Below are positions 1-10,839 of a stretch of DNA of 17,500 bases, piece after piece. Under the pieces are notes generated by a model, which was not told the origin of the DNA, made no database searches, and saw only the letters and a list, made by a program, of their open reading frames with translations. Both the position numbers and the translations under genes were made by a program. How positions within the stretch are numbered: the first letter of the stretch is position 1; every line of letters begins with the position of its first letter. The stretch is from positions 33,275,321-33,292,820 of the forward strand of contig CM060328.1 in assembly GCA_030674155.1 (NCBI GenBank), written 5' to 3'. Origin of the DNA: Stramonita haemastoma. Its lineage: Eukaryota > Mollusca > Gastropoda > Neogastropoda > Muricidae.

Positions 1-357
1 GGTTTGTACCCCGTTTGGGCCCAAAACTTTTTCCCCATCCATTAGACCTTGAGTGGTAGTCTGGGCGCTAGTCGTTCGGAAGAGACGACAAATCGAGGTC
101 CCGTGTGTTACACATCACTATTTAGCGCACGTAAAAGAACCCATGGCAACAAGAGAGTTGACCCTGGCAACATTCTGTAGAAAAAAGCCACTCTGATAGG
201 GAAACAAATAGAGTTGCATGCAGAAAAAAAGAAAAAAAATGGGTAGGCGCTGCACTAGTGGCGACGCGCTCTCCCCGGGGTGAGCAGCCCAAAAATTTCA
301 CGCAGAGAAATCTGCTGCAAAATAAAGGGGTAAAAAATACAAAATACAAAAAATCTA
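1..357 (+). mobile_element. SINE, type A (5' end outside or at the window edge)
   Basis: A non-coding repeat whose central block at about 70-107 (TTCGG, GAGACGA, GAGGTCCCGTGTG) matches blocks in the type B SINEs at 14490 and 16498 (minus strand) and more loosely in type C at 14990. It continues with CGTAAAAGAACCCATGGCAAC (130-150), then a GC-rich stretch at about 243-290, and ends in an A-rich tail with AAAATAC-like units at about 332-352. I see no clear tRNA A or B box in the first 60 bases, so the head is either missing or diverged. Family placement is inference: the central block resembles the conserved central domains reported for invertebrate SINEs (possibly the one called Meta-domain), but I could not compare it with a library. 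Confidence 0.75.
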
Positions 358-686
358 ATTTTCACCTAAGAACACATCATGGGCAGCTGGGTCTGAGTGT
401 ATGGAAAGAGAAGAGATAACAAACGCGAGTGACCCCTGGAGTGTTAACCTGAAAAAATGCACAAAAACAACACAAATAGCAAACCTGTAAACAAAATGAA
501 TAGCAACCCTGTAAACAAAATGAATAGCAACCCTGTAAAAGAAAGATGGTTTCAATGCAGTGCCAGAAACTGGAAGCTATGTGAGTGGAATCTAAATGAT
601 GCTGAAGTACGAAAACATAAAAGATTTTTTTAAAATTTCTTTTAATACGCGCTTTGTGTGCTTGTTTGCATCCAGCAGCCCCAGGA

Positions 687-690
<4 letters not shown>
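358..690. other. A-rich intergenic sequence with a 24-bp tandem repeat
   Basis: No gene is visible. At 475-540 a 24-bp unit beginning AATAGCAACCCTGTAAAC is repeated about 2.7 times (unit starts at 475, 499 and 523). The remainder is A-rich and has no recognisable motif. Short open frames here come from low-complexity sequence. Confidence 0.7.
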
Positions 691-757
<67 letters not shown>

Positions 758-775
758 AGAGAGAGAGAGAGAGAT
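691..775. repeat. (GA)n microsatellite
   Basis: A nearly uninterrupted GA dinucleotide run of about 83 bases with a single ACT interruption near 754. The open frames seen across it (RERERE or SLSLSL) are products of the repeat, not proteins. Confidence 0.97.
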
Positions 776-1802
776 TGAGGAAAACAAGTATGATGTGACC
801 CTTATGGAGGGTCAGGGCGTTGAGATACAAGGGACACCACTTGTGTTGCATATCTGTATATTACACTTGGACAGTGTTCAGAGAATGCAATTTAAAATCT
901 TAACAAGTAATAACCCCTGGGTGTCTCTCTGCGGTCGGCGGTAATATAAGGAAGAAAACGAGATTGAACGTGATATATCCACAAGCTATAATAATGTTTA
1001 AAACGATTTTATCTCTACTTGTTTTTTCAACATTTTCCATAAAATAATGTAGCAAGTTTATGTCTACTATATTTTGAACTCAGTGCAAAAATAAAAGTAA
1101 AATTATAATAAATAAAAAAACAGGGAGAGAACAGAAAACAAGAGAGGCAACACAGGAAGAGAGAGTTACATCCCCTTAAACATAAGTCCTTGCTCCTTCC
1201 CTACACAAAAGCTTTACACAATTCTGTTTTCTTCTCCATAGCAACGCTGTATCTTCAGGTTGCAGGCAACGCTTTCTACTTCTCACTTATTTTCTTTCAC
1301 CTCCTGAAAAAACAACAACAACACTGATTTAATCTGAACTTTAAAGTTTGACGAGATGGCAACCCTAACATGGCCTCTATGGTTGGTGGGGCTATAAACA
1401 ACAAAAATGGACTGGATTGAATCACAGCCTGTGAAAACTGAAGCGGTAGCTTGCAGACGTGTAAACTCCAAGCAAAGCTAAAACAAAATGGACCTCAAGG
1501 TGAAAACTGAGGTTAGTGTTGCTGGTTGTCAGGCGTTACTTGGCTTAACCATATTAGGTTTACAATAACACACGGTGTGCCTCTTTGATAACATTTGGGA
1601 ATTTTTGATGTGGAAAAAAAGATTATGGTCTGTGTACAGTTACAAAGTTTAAAATCTGAGATTTAGCATTGCTAAGAGGCACAAACGTGGATAATGTAGT
1701 CAGTCTCTGTGACGGGCAAAGCTAGAAAACAACAAAATAGGAGTGGATTAGAAGAAGAGATGTCCAAGTTTGGCATGGCTGAAAGTGGTATTCAATTCGA
1801 AA
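776..1802. other. Intergenic sequence without a supported gene
   Basis: About 1 kb of A/T-rich, apparently non-repetitive sequence. I see no long open frame, RNA gene or known repeat. The only point of interest is a pair of short ATG frames at 1407-1481 and 1488-1568 that both begin ATGGAC and encode a VKTE tetrapeptide. These are discussed as a weak candidate for host 5' exon sequence. Confidence 0.6.
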
Positions 1803-2783
1803 CCTCACCTCACCTCCACCTCATCCTACCTTTCACCTCACCTTATCTCACCATATACCTCCCCTCGCCTTTCACCTCCTCTCACCTCATTCCACATTTT
1901 TCCTCCTTTCACCACATTCCACTTTTCACCTCCTTTCATCTCATTCCACTTTTCACCTCCTTTCACCTCATTCCACTTTTCATCTCCTCTCACCTCATTC
2001 CATTTTTCACCTCCTCTCATCTCATTCCACTTTTCACCTCCTCTCACCTCATTCCACTTTTCACCTCCTCTCACTTCATTCCACATTTCACCTCCTCTCA
2101 CCTCATTCCACTTTTCACCTCCTCTCACCTCATTCCACTTTTCACCACTCCTTTCCTCATCTCTTTCCAATTTTCACCACTCCTTTCCTCATCTCTTTCC
2201 AATTTTCACCTCACCTCACCTAATCCCACCTTTCACTTCGCCTCATCTCACCTCATCCCCCCTTTCACTTCGCCTAATCTCACCTCATCCCCCCTTTCAC
2301 CTAGCCTCACATCACCTCGTCCCATCTTTCACCTCTCCTCACCACATTCCACCTTTCACCACTCCTTTCCTCATCTCATTCCACCTTTCACCTCACCTCA
2401 CCTAATCCCACCTTTCACTTCGCCTCATCTCACCTCATCCACCTTTCACCTCGTCTCACATCACCTCATTCCACCTTTTACGTCTCCTTTCCTCACCTCA
2501 CCCAACCTTTCACCTCTCCTCACCAGATTTCACCTTTCACCTCTCCTTTTCTCATCTCATTCCACCTTTCACCTCTCCTCTTTTCACTTCACCTCACCTC
2601 ACCTCACTTCACCTTTAACCTCATCCCTTCCCACCTCACCACATTCCCCATTTCACCGCATCCCACATCCTTTCCCCCTCACCTAACCTTAAGTCACTTC
2701 ACCTCATTCTATCCCATCCCACCTCATCCTATCTCACCTCATCCTCATCTCACCTCATCCCACCTCCTTTCACCTCACCGCGC
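1803..2783. repeat. Pyrimidine-rich minisatellite, 27-bp core unit
   Basis: Nearly 1 kb built from CACCTC, CTCATTCCA and CTTTTCACCTC variants. Between about 1890 and 2150 the period is a clear 27 bp (for example ATTCCACTTTTCACCTCC followed by a TTTCATCTC variant). Downstream the units become longer and more variable, mixing CACCTCACCTAATCCC and CTTTCACTTCGCC. One strand is almost purely pyrimidine plus A, with very little G. Because 27 is a multiple of three, no stop codon arises in several frames. That creates long fake open frames with 9-residue periodicity on both strands. Confidence 0.95.
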
Positions 2784-2978
2784 CTGTCCTGACAGTCAAA
2801 AAAGCTGGAGGTGCGTTGTCAGAGTGGCAGCTGACTGGTGGCACTGCAGCAGGGTTTTTCTTTCTTTGACTACTTCATTTCTCTCTTCCCCCTGGGATCT
2901 GGCCTAGCCTTTGGACTGACTAACTGCCTAGATTGAGTTTTCAGGGAAGTTCTGTGGTTGGAAAGATGCTTGCTTCAC
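2784..2978. other. Short non-repetitive spacer
   Basis: About 190 bases of mixed-composition sequence between the minisatellite and the compound microsatellite. I recognise no gene or motif in it. Confidence 0.6.
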
Positions 2979-3057
2979 TGTGTGTGTGTGTGGGGGGGGG
3001 GGGGGGGAGGAGGGGGAGAGTGTGTGTGTTTGTGTGTGTGTGTGTGTATGTGTGTGT

Positions 3058-3133
<76 letters not shown>

Positions 3134-3264
3134 ATGGGTGCGGTTGCGTGTGTGTGTGTGTGTGTTTGTGTGTATGTGTGTGAAGGGGGTGGGGTTGCGT
3201 GCGCGTGTGTGTAAGTGTGTGTGTGTAGGTGTGTGTGTATGTTTGTGTGTTTTTGTATGTGTGT
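2979..3264. repeat. (GT)n microsatellite with a 16-G run
   Basis: GT dinucleotide repeat, pure from about 3063 to 3131 and degenerate around it. It is interrupted by a run of 16 G at 2992-3007 and by GGGGTGGGGTTG-like patches near 3184-3196. Confidence 0.97.
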
Positions 3265-3989
<725 letters not shown>

Positions 3990-3990
<1 letters not shown>

Positions 3991-4017
3991 TTCAGTGTTC
4001 AGTGTTCAGTGTTCAGT

Positions 4018-4099
<82 letters not shown>
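3990..4099. repeat. (TTCAGTG)n followed by (CT)n
   Basis: Four copies of the 7-mer TTCAGTG lead directly into about 80 bases of pure CT. The CT array directly precedes the first sequence that looks like retrotransposon 5' UTR (from about 4100). A CT-rich array also follows the element's 3' tail at 13756. TTCAGTG motifs recur inside the 5' UTR (4190-4250), so the 7-mer array could instead be the true start of the element. Confidence 0.9.
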
Positions 4100-4800
4100 G
4101 TCGTCGTTGTGTCAAGACGTATTGAAGAGGAGCTCCAGTGTGCAGCCAAGCAGAACGCTTCACCTACGGCTTCAGTTGTGCTGTTGTTTCAGTGTTACAG
4201 TTATTCAGTTTATTTCAGTGTTCCCGTTTATTTCCTAGTCTTCAGTGTTGCCGTTATATTCACATCAGTTTTTGTGCTATCTTCACATTTTCACATCACA
4301 TACATAGTGGTTCTTGTGCGGTTTTCTTCTGTGCTGTTCCTGAGGTGTTTAACATATTATTTATCTTGAACAAACGTATTCAAGGAGCCCTCCAGTGCTC
4401 CTTCACTGACCGGTGTTTTGTGACGTATTACACCTGCCTTGAAGTGTCAAAGTGGTGATGTGGTGAAGTGTTTAAGTGATCATGTGAAGTGGCTGTTTCC
4501 TCCCAGTATGTAAGTGAGTATCAACTGTTGGAAGTTCACATAATTTTTATCATAAGTGTGTAAATTGGTTGTAAGCATAATGGATCCAGATAAGGTGAAC
4601 TCGAGCTAAACTGGAACTATGTGAGGGCCACATTAAACCTTCCCTCCAAATGAGGAGTGGTTGGTGGCTCTCCTTTTCACTACTGCTGTGACTTTTTTTC
4701 TTTTTTTTTCTACTGCTGTGATTTTTTTTTTCTCTACTGCCGTGACTTTCTTCTTTTCTGAAATTAGTGATGTGATTCTACCTCCAACATACCTTCCACA
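4100..4800 (+). promoter_or_regulatory. LINE 5' UTR with partly repeated segments
   Basis: Non-coding leader upstream of ORF1. A segment reading ACGTATT, then (A)GGAG and CTCCAGTG, occurs at 4117-4140 and again at 4374-4400, about 257 bases apart. This suggests a diverged tandem unit of the sort seen in some LINE promoters. TTCAGTG motifs are scattered at 4190-4250. A second tandem block, TACTGCTGTGAC followed by a T run, occurs three times at 4681, 4711 and 4735. I cannot point to a defined promoter element. The regulatory role is inferred from position. Confidence 0.5.
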
Positions 4801-6459
4801 ATGCGACCAACAACTAGATCAGAAAGTGCCAAACATTCACTATCATTAGCAAACATTCAGTTCACAAAAGATAGTCGTCAAGTAAAATTTGTAGCTACTC
4901 ACAAACACCTACCTACATGGAGAACAGTACTACACAACAGATATATAGACACACTTAAGTCAGACACTGCAACAACCATATGGCGGGACTCAACACAATC
5001 AGAAGAAATAATACCAAATCTAGACACTTACCTACCTGCACTTCCACCACAACTTTTCAAAACATTCCTGCAACTCTTCCTAGACAATTCGAAACTACTA
5101 ACAATAACAATATTTCATTCAACTGGGACCGTATTGATTCAAGGAAATACATGCCAGGAGTGGTTGGAGAAAGAATTTGACATTCTAAAGAAAATAGTAA
5201 ATAGTATTTGTGATTGTGCTGGTGATGGAAACCCCACTGATCCCTCTTCCTCCCCTGTGTATCTGTCTGTGCCTGGAACCTTGTTAGCTATCACTGCACC
5301 TTCGCCTGACATTACCCTCCCCCCAGTAATGGACAGTTCTCCCACCGTGTTGCCAGGAGACAAACAGTCGTCTGCACCATCTCATCCTCCTCCCCCTCCT
5401 TCCTCATCACCTCCAAGCCACCTCCCTCAGTGTTCAGCTGATGATATCTCTACTGAACCATCTCCCCAGCAACCCCAGCTCTCCTCTGCCCCTCCAACTG
5501 ACTCTCAGTGTATCGACACAACCCCCCTACCCCACCACCTGGACAATGACACCTCTCACCCACAAACCCCTTTGATCCAACCTCTTTCCCTCAACACTAC
5601 CACCCCTCTCCATCCAGTCCCAGCACCACCCCCTCCCCTGACTCTAGCCTTTCTACACCTACTTCTAACCACCTCCCCCTGCCTTCACAACCAAGTGGGA
5701 CAAAATCACACATCCACACAAAATCTCCACCCAGCCTCCACAGCTTGGCCACATCAGCCCTACCCACACTCACACAAGTTCACTGCCAGCTGTCTGCAGC
5801 CATCTCCACCATCACTGCCCTCAAAGCACAGGTCGATGCCTTACAGACAGAGAACAAACACTTACACCAACAGATAGAAATAACAGCCAGCACCAGCAAA
5901 GACAGCTCAGTCCAAACAAAAAACCACATAAAAGCCACAGAACAAACACTGAAGTCAACCATTGCTGACCTTACTCAGCAAAACACTCAATTGCAGAAAA
6001 CAGTTGACAGTCAAGCCAAAAGCCTCTCTGCCTTCAACAACTGGCAAAAGCACATTAATAAAGAAATCAATCAATTAAAGAAAGCCCTACCATCAACTAC
6101 TACATCATACCTACCACCCCACTCCAACAACCATACAGTCACTTCCACTCCAAAGACTCATACCAAAAAACTAACAACCACTTCCAAAATTCTCTTAAGT
6201 GACTCCCTCTCTGATATATCAGACACCCCAATAGATGAAGAAATTATATCCACAATCCCCACTAATAACAAGTTTTCACCCCTTGATCCTGACCAAAACC
6301 CCAGCCCCAAACCACCCCCTCCACCAGCCCTTTCTCAACAACCAAAAGATAAAAGTACAGAAAGTCCTGTTCCCACTGTCTGCTCCAAGGCACCCCCTCC
6401 AGCATCCCCTTTCCCAACACCTTTAGAGACACTACTGAGAAAGACGGTCCCCACTGCCA

Positions 6460-6945
6460 GCCAAGAGTTACTCATTGGTGACTCTGTCTTAAGAGCAGTT
6501 GGAGACAGAACTTCTCCCCATGGAGGACCAGCGAGAAACCTGTCAGTGCCAGGCCTGACCGTCCAACACCTGCTGAAGTGGCTATCCACCCTTCCTCCTT
6601 CTCCACACATCAAACGAGTCACTTTCCATGTAGGCATCAACAGCTGCTTACAAAGTGGCCCAGTTGAGTGTGCGACATGGCAACGTGTAGTCAGAGGACT
6701 AGGCCAGGCTTTCCCCCTTGCCAGCATAAAAGCCTCTTCAATCCTCCCTCCATATGGCCGACACCATGCCACCAAAGCCGTGAGGGACTCAAACGCCAGC
6801 CTCTCCAAAGTCTGTACAGAAGAGGGGGTGAGTTTTATCAACCACACCTCCTCTTTTCAGACTGAAAGTGGGGCGCCCAAGAAAGTCGCTCTACAAGTAC
6901 CAGGACCCCTTCCACCCAAGTCCCTATGGTATTGCGGTCCTTACC
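6460..6945 (+). other. SGNH-hydrolase (esterase-like) domain inside ORF1
   Basis: All four signature blocks can be read. Block I is LLIGDSVLRA with the nucleophile Ser at 6483-6485. Block II is SVPGLTVQHL with its Gly. Block III is VGINSC at 6630-6644, supplying Gly and Asn. Block V is DPFHPSPYG with Asp at 6904 and His at 6913. The last block lies in frame 1 while the first three lie in frame 3, so one base change at about 6890 separates the His/Asp end from the Ser end. In the family these residues form a Ser-His-Asp lipase/esterase centre. In CR1-type LINEs the domain's substrate is not settled. With all catalytic residues kept, the domain looks to have been under selection until recently. 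Confidence 0.85.
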
Positions 6946-7119
6946 AACAACTTGTACCGCATACCAAAATCAAAACCTCTGCTCCCCACTCCAGCCCACT
7001 CCACGAGCCAATGGCACAAGACTTGGGGCTCACAGTCCATCCATAGAGCTGCGCCCAACAACAAAGGACAGCCCCATCCTGCCAAGGGCCCATGGTCTCC
7101 CCCAACACCTAAAGCCCCT

Positions 7120-7275
7120 CGGCCTGCGGACAGAGTACCTGACTACGAAGCCCCTCCACGCCGCCACGACTACAATAAGCAGTTCGGCCTGCAGAACAGC
7201 GTACCTGAGAACAAAGCCCGTCCACGCCGCAGCGACTACAATAAGCAGCCTGAGTACAGCGGGGACTATGATAAG
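7120..7275 (+). repeat. In-frame 66-bp duplication in the ORF1 C terminus
   Basis: Two copies of about 66 bp encode RVPDYEAPPRRHDYNKQ and SVPENKARPRRSDYNKQ. They are followed by a shorter third echo, GDYDKQFPPLPS. Because the unit length is a multiple of three, the frame is kept. The copies are basic and tyrosine-rich, consistent with a nucleic-acid-binding tail, though that role is inferred. Confidence 0.75.
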
Positions 7276-8204
7276 CAGTTCCCACCCCTTCCTTCAGCCC
7301 CTAAATACAATGCCTGGGGGCACTCCAGGACCCCTCAGTCACAGGACAAACAAAAACTCTTGAAGTCCTCCTGACAACTATCCAACAGGCCCTTTTGTAA
7401 CCCTTGCCAGCAAACTAGTCAGCAGAGCGAGAGAGAACGAGGCGAGCGAGCGAGCGAGCGAGGAGAGAGAGAGAGAGAGAGAATTGCTGTTGACACCCCT
7501 TCCCACCAAGTCGCCTCTTTGGAAGTGTGTGTGGATTGTATCCATTCGTCTTGTTGACTTCTTCCAATTTGATTTTCTTGATTTTACATTCAATTTTATT
7601 TTGCTTTGTTTGTTTTATTCTGGTTTGGTTTAGTTATTATTGCTTTTTCTCAGTTTTCTGTTTGTTGGGAGAATTGTGTTGTTGTTGTTTGCTTTGTTTG
7701 CTTGTTTGTTTTTTGGGGGGAGTTGGGTTTTTTAAAAATAAAATTTCTTTTCTTTATTCTAATTTATTTATTTATTTTATTTTATTTTATTTTTTATCAT
7801 TATTTTTGTTGTTGTTGTTGATTGATTTCTTTTTTTGTATTTATTAGAGGGTTGTTGTTCTTGTGTGATTTTTGTTGTTTGTTATTTTTTGTTTTTGTTT
7901 TTTTTTAATACTTTTTTTGTTGTTGTTTAGGGGGTTGTTTGTTTTTGCCTTTTTGATTTGTGTGTGTATGTGTTTTGGTTTTTGTTTGGTTTGGTTGGTT
8001 TTGGGGTTTTTTGTTGATTTTTTTTTGTTTTGTTTTGTTTTGTTTGTGTGTTTTTGTTTGTTTTTTGTTTGTTGTTGTTGTTTTTGTTTTGTTTTGTTTT
8101 TTGTTTTTTCGTGTTTTTTGTGTTTTTTTGTGTTTTTGATTTGTTTTTGTTTTTTGTTTTTTGCTTTAAAAAAATCATACTTTTTTTTTCTAGTTTTGTT
8201 CCCC

Positions 8205-8208
8205 CTTG

Positions 8209-8259
<51 letters not shown>

Positions 8260-8300
8260 TGTGTGTGTGTGGTGGTGTGGGTGGGGTGGGTGAGTGTGTG
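8205..8300. repeat. (GT)n microsatellite inside the spacer
   Basis: GT dinucleotide run, pure for about 40 bases (8211-8251) and then broken up by GGTG and GGGTGGG variants. Confidence 0.95.
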
Positions 8301-8364
8301 TTCCTTCTGAGAGTTGATTTAATGTTAGATTATTAATTGACACTGTCTTTTTATTTTATTTTAT

Positions 8365-8395
<31 letters not shown>

Positions 8396-8974
8396 TTTTC
8401 TATACTTCTAATGGTGAAGAATGCCTGTCAAGGACATTGCAATCTCCAACCCAGGAGGGATCAGACCGTCTGTTTATGTGTGCTGTGACAGTTAATACTA
8501 ATTAAAGGCTGTTTTCAGGTTGTGACATTGAACAGACTTGTGTGTATACACACCTGTATATGAACTACTCTTCCAGTGCTCAAAATTATCTTCATTCTTG
8601 CCCAACACAAGCCGAGACATTGTTGAATGCAAACATTCATTGGTGGGCAAGACTAGCAGAAACATTGTGAATGTGAGCACTGTGTGGAATTCTCCCTGAT
8701 TGTTGCTGAGGGACCTTGACAGTCCCTGGACAAAGCCTGTACAACCTTGGTGGTGGACATCCGTGATTCACCTAACTGTGGAGTGACGTGATAATCAACA
8801 TCCTTGTGACATTTATCACCAAATCACCAGTGAAACAAACAAGTCACCTTCAGATTTGTGTGTGTTATTGGACCACCCACTGCCCATATACATTTTCTTC
8901 TTGTTGTTTTGTTTTGTTTGTTTTCTTCTCTTATATTGGCCATTTTATATTGCTGTTAATTTGATTGTGTCTGT

Positions 8975-9475
8975 GTGTCTTTTGAGTAACTATTGAAACC
9001 TTTTTTCTTTTTTCTTTTTTTCTAATTGAGTGCCCCACTCCCATCTTCTAATTGAGTGCCCCACTCCCATCCCCTTTATTCCATCTGAAATAGATTTTTT
9101 ACCTTTTCTGCTGCTACATTACGTTGCTGTTGCTTGGATTGGGTCATAGATCTATATCTATATACACTGTATGTGTATTTTTTGAGCAACTTGAAAGCAG
9201 TCTTTTTTCATTTTGTTTTCTTTCTTTCTTACATTTCATCCTTCCCCCTATTGAGTGCCCACTCCCCTTTATTCCTAATTATCTCTCATTGATTTTCACC
9301 CTTCTCCCGTTTTTACACATATTATCACATCAAACAACTTAAAATTAGTCCTTTTTCACTTTTTTTTTTCTCTTACTTTCATTCTTACCCCTATTGAGTG
9401 CCCACTACCCTTTATTTTTATTCTTCTCTAATTAATTTTCATTTTTTCCTGTCTTAAGACACGTTATCACATCTC
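8975..9475 (+). repeat. Diverged tandem repeats upstream of ORF2
   Basis: A unit containing TGAGTAACT/TGAGCAACTTGAAA, a T/C-rich run, and ATTGAGTGCCC(C)ACTCCC(CTTTATT) is repeated about three times. The TTGAGTGCCC core is at 9026, 9052, 9251 and 9394. The first two are a 26-bp local duplication; the others are about 199 and 143 bases apart. The last copy runs up to just before ORF2. Confidence 0.7.
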
Positions 9476-9526
9476 CAGCAAAAACCAACACAATTGATGC
9501 ATTCAAGACACAACACGTGGCCCTCT

Positions 9527-10180
9527 AAGGAAGGCCTACGAATTTGCACTTAAATATAAATCACGCAGTCAATAAAATTGAAGACATATCAACACTTATC
9601 AGAAACCATGGCAAACCATTTCACATACTAGGGCTATCTGAATCAAGACTCTCCAAGCACATAGTAGACACTGATTTATATATCCCAGGATATAAAATCA
9701 TATGAAAGGATCCACAAAGGCACAAAAGAAACAGGAATCATCATATATATTAGTGAATCTATAACATTCAAGCGTCTCCTTCATCTCGAACATCACGATG
9801 TAGAATCTGTTTGGTTCGAAATCTCCATGAAAGGTTCACCACCTATTGCAATGGGATTCTGCTATAGGAATCCGGCAGAAAGAAAAAATTGGATAGAAAA
9901 GTTTGACGAAATGATGAATGTAGTTCTATTAGAATCCAGGGAAGTAATACTGCTCGGTGATTTTAATATTGATCTAACAAAAGCAAATAATATATGGACG
10001 CAAATTACTAATTCTTTCAACCTTCACCAACTAGTTAGTTTACCCACGAGAGTCACACCAAATTCAAGCACAATAATTGATCACATCTACGTATCAAATC
10101 CCCAAAACATCATAGAAACATGTGTCCCTGTCTATAACTGCAGCGATCACTACCCAGTCTGTACTACATGGTCAAAAAAA
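9527..10180 (+). other. Endonuclease (exonuclease-endonuclease-phosphatase family) domain of ORF2
   Basis: Recognisable blocks are LNINHAVNKIEDI (the LN-NS-like first block, with His where Ser is common), LGLSESRL (catalytic Glu), YIPGY, ETGIIIYI, MGFCYRNP, LLGDFNIDLTK (9949-9981, Asp and Asn), IIDHIYVSN, and CSDHYPV (10139-10159, catalytic Asp-His). The full set of active-site residues appears to be present. The break at about 9700 falls in the middle of the domain. Confidence 0.92.
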
Positions 10181-10839
10181 GGAGCAAAAATTCCCAAACC
10201 TGGCCATAAAAACATAACATATCGTTCTTTTGCAAAATTTAATGAACAGCTTTTCCTTCTCGATCTAAGTAACTCTATGCTCTCAGAAACATTTAACATT
10301 ACTGATCCAGACTTGGCCATCGAATTCTGGATAAAAACTTTCACTGAAATCTACAACAAACATGCTCCACTTAAAACCATAAGGGTCAAACATGTCCCCA
10401 AACCACCTTGGATTACAAAAGAACTAGAAGAAGCATGCTATCTTAGAGATTTTTTAAAAAAACATAAATATCATGAAGAGTCAAAAAGATTACGAAACGC
10501 CATAAACTCACAGAAACGTCGAGAAAAAAAGAAATATTTCCAAGATTTACTATCTTCCAAACAAAACTCAAAAATTATTTGGAGGGCCATAAATCAAATA
10601 ACAAATAAACAATCATCTTCCAATCAAATGTAATCAAAGATGTTACTGCTGAACAACTCAACAATCACTTCATAAACGTCTCAACTAACGTTGTTAACAA
10701 TGATGATTCCAAATCCAATAACCTCAACACATTAAGACAATACTGCCAAGACAAGCATATTCCCTCAAAACTTCACATACCATTCATTTCAGTTTTTGAG
10801 GTCTATAATTACTTAATTCACCTCAAACAATCAAGGACA

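Larger units (their letters stand above)
4801..7374 (+). pseudogene. LINE ORF1 protein with coiled coil and SGNH-hydrolase domain, two frame changes
   Basis: Probable ORF1 of the LINE, about 857 codons overall. ATG 4801 is the first ATG after an in-frame TGA (4768 region) and starts the conserved-looking part. Layout: an N-terminal globular region (4801-5220), including FHSTGTVLIQG then a W/E-rich helix; a Pro/Ser-rich linker (5220-5750); a coiled coil (about 5760-6110, LKAQVDALQTENKHL and similar heptads); a second Ser/Thr/Pro linker; an SGNH hydrolase domain (6460-6940); and a basic, Arg/Asn/Tyr-rich C terminus with a repeated DYNKQ motif, ending near FPPLPS. Reading goes from frame 1 to frame 3 in a C-rich stretch at about 5580-5640, then back to frame 1 at about 6885-6893. 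There is no in-frame stop otherwise. The protein presumably binds the element RNA and packages it with ORF2. I see no CCHC zinc knuckle. Confidence 0.85.
7375..9496 (+). other. LINE inter-ORF spacer, T/G-rich
   Basis: About 2.1 kb separates the end of ORF1 from the likely start of ORF2. It opens with a GAGC/GA repeat (7433-7482), followed by more than 800 bases of T-rich, G-punctuated low complexity (7560-8400) that includes a (GT)n array at 8211-8290. A mixed-composition, non-repetitive part (8400-8880) follows, then a T-rich block with diverged tandem repeats (8975-9475). Open frames in the T-rich part are compositional (strings of Phe, Cys, Val and Leu) and show no domain. The mixed part at 8400-8880 has no recognisable coding signal. 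Confidence 0.75.

Noticed and set aside
475..540. Possible CRISPR-like short repeat array
   Set aside because: The 24-bp units are directly adjacent without unique spacers, and the whole window is eukaryotic in character.
1709..2686. A 325-codon open frame of Ser/Pro/Phe/His/Leu repeats, and a minus-strand frame with repeated GGEKWNEVR
   Set aside because: Both arise from the 27-bp minisatellite, which leaves several frames open on both strands. There is no domain, and sequence outside the repeat adds nothing.
4138..4458. 106-codon frame in the LINE 5' UTR
   Set aside because: No domain or repeat of a known protein. It sits in sequence with repeated non-coding segments and upstream of the true ORF1 start.
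6335..6847. 170-codon minus-strand frame opposite ORF1
   Set aside because: It lies antisense to the SGNH domain, whose motifs are clear on the plus strand. Likely a shadow.
7527..8336. Open frames of up to 154 codons rich in Phe, Cys, Val and Leu, resembling membrane proteins
   Set aside because: Purely the result of T/G-rich low-complexity DNA in the LINE spacer. There are no polar loops or family motifs.
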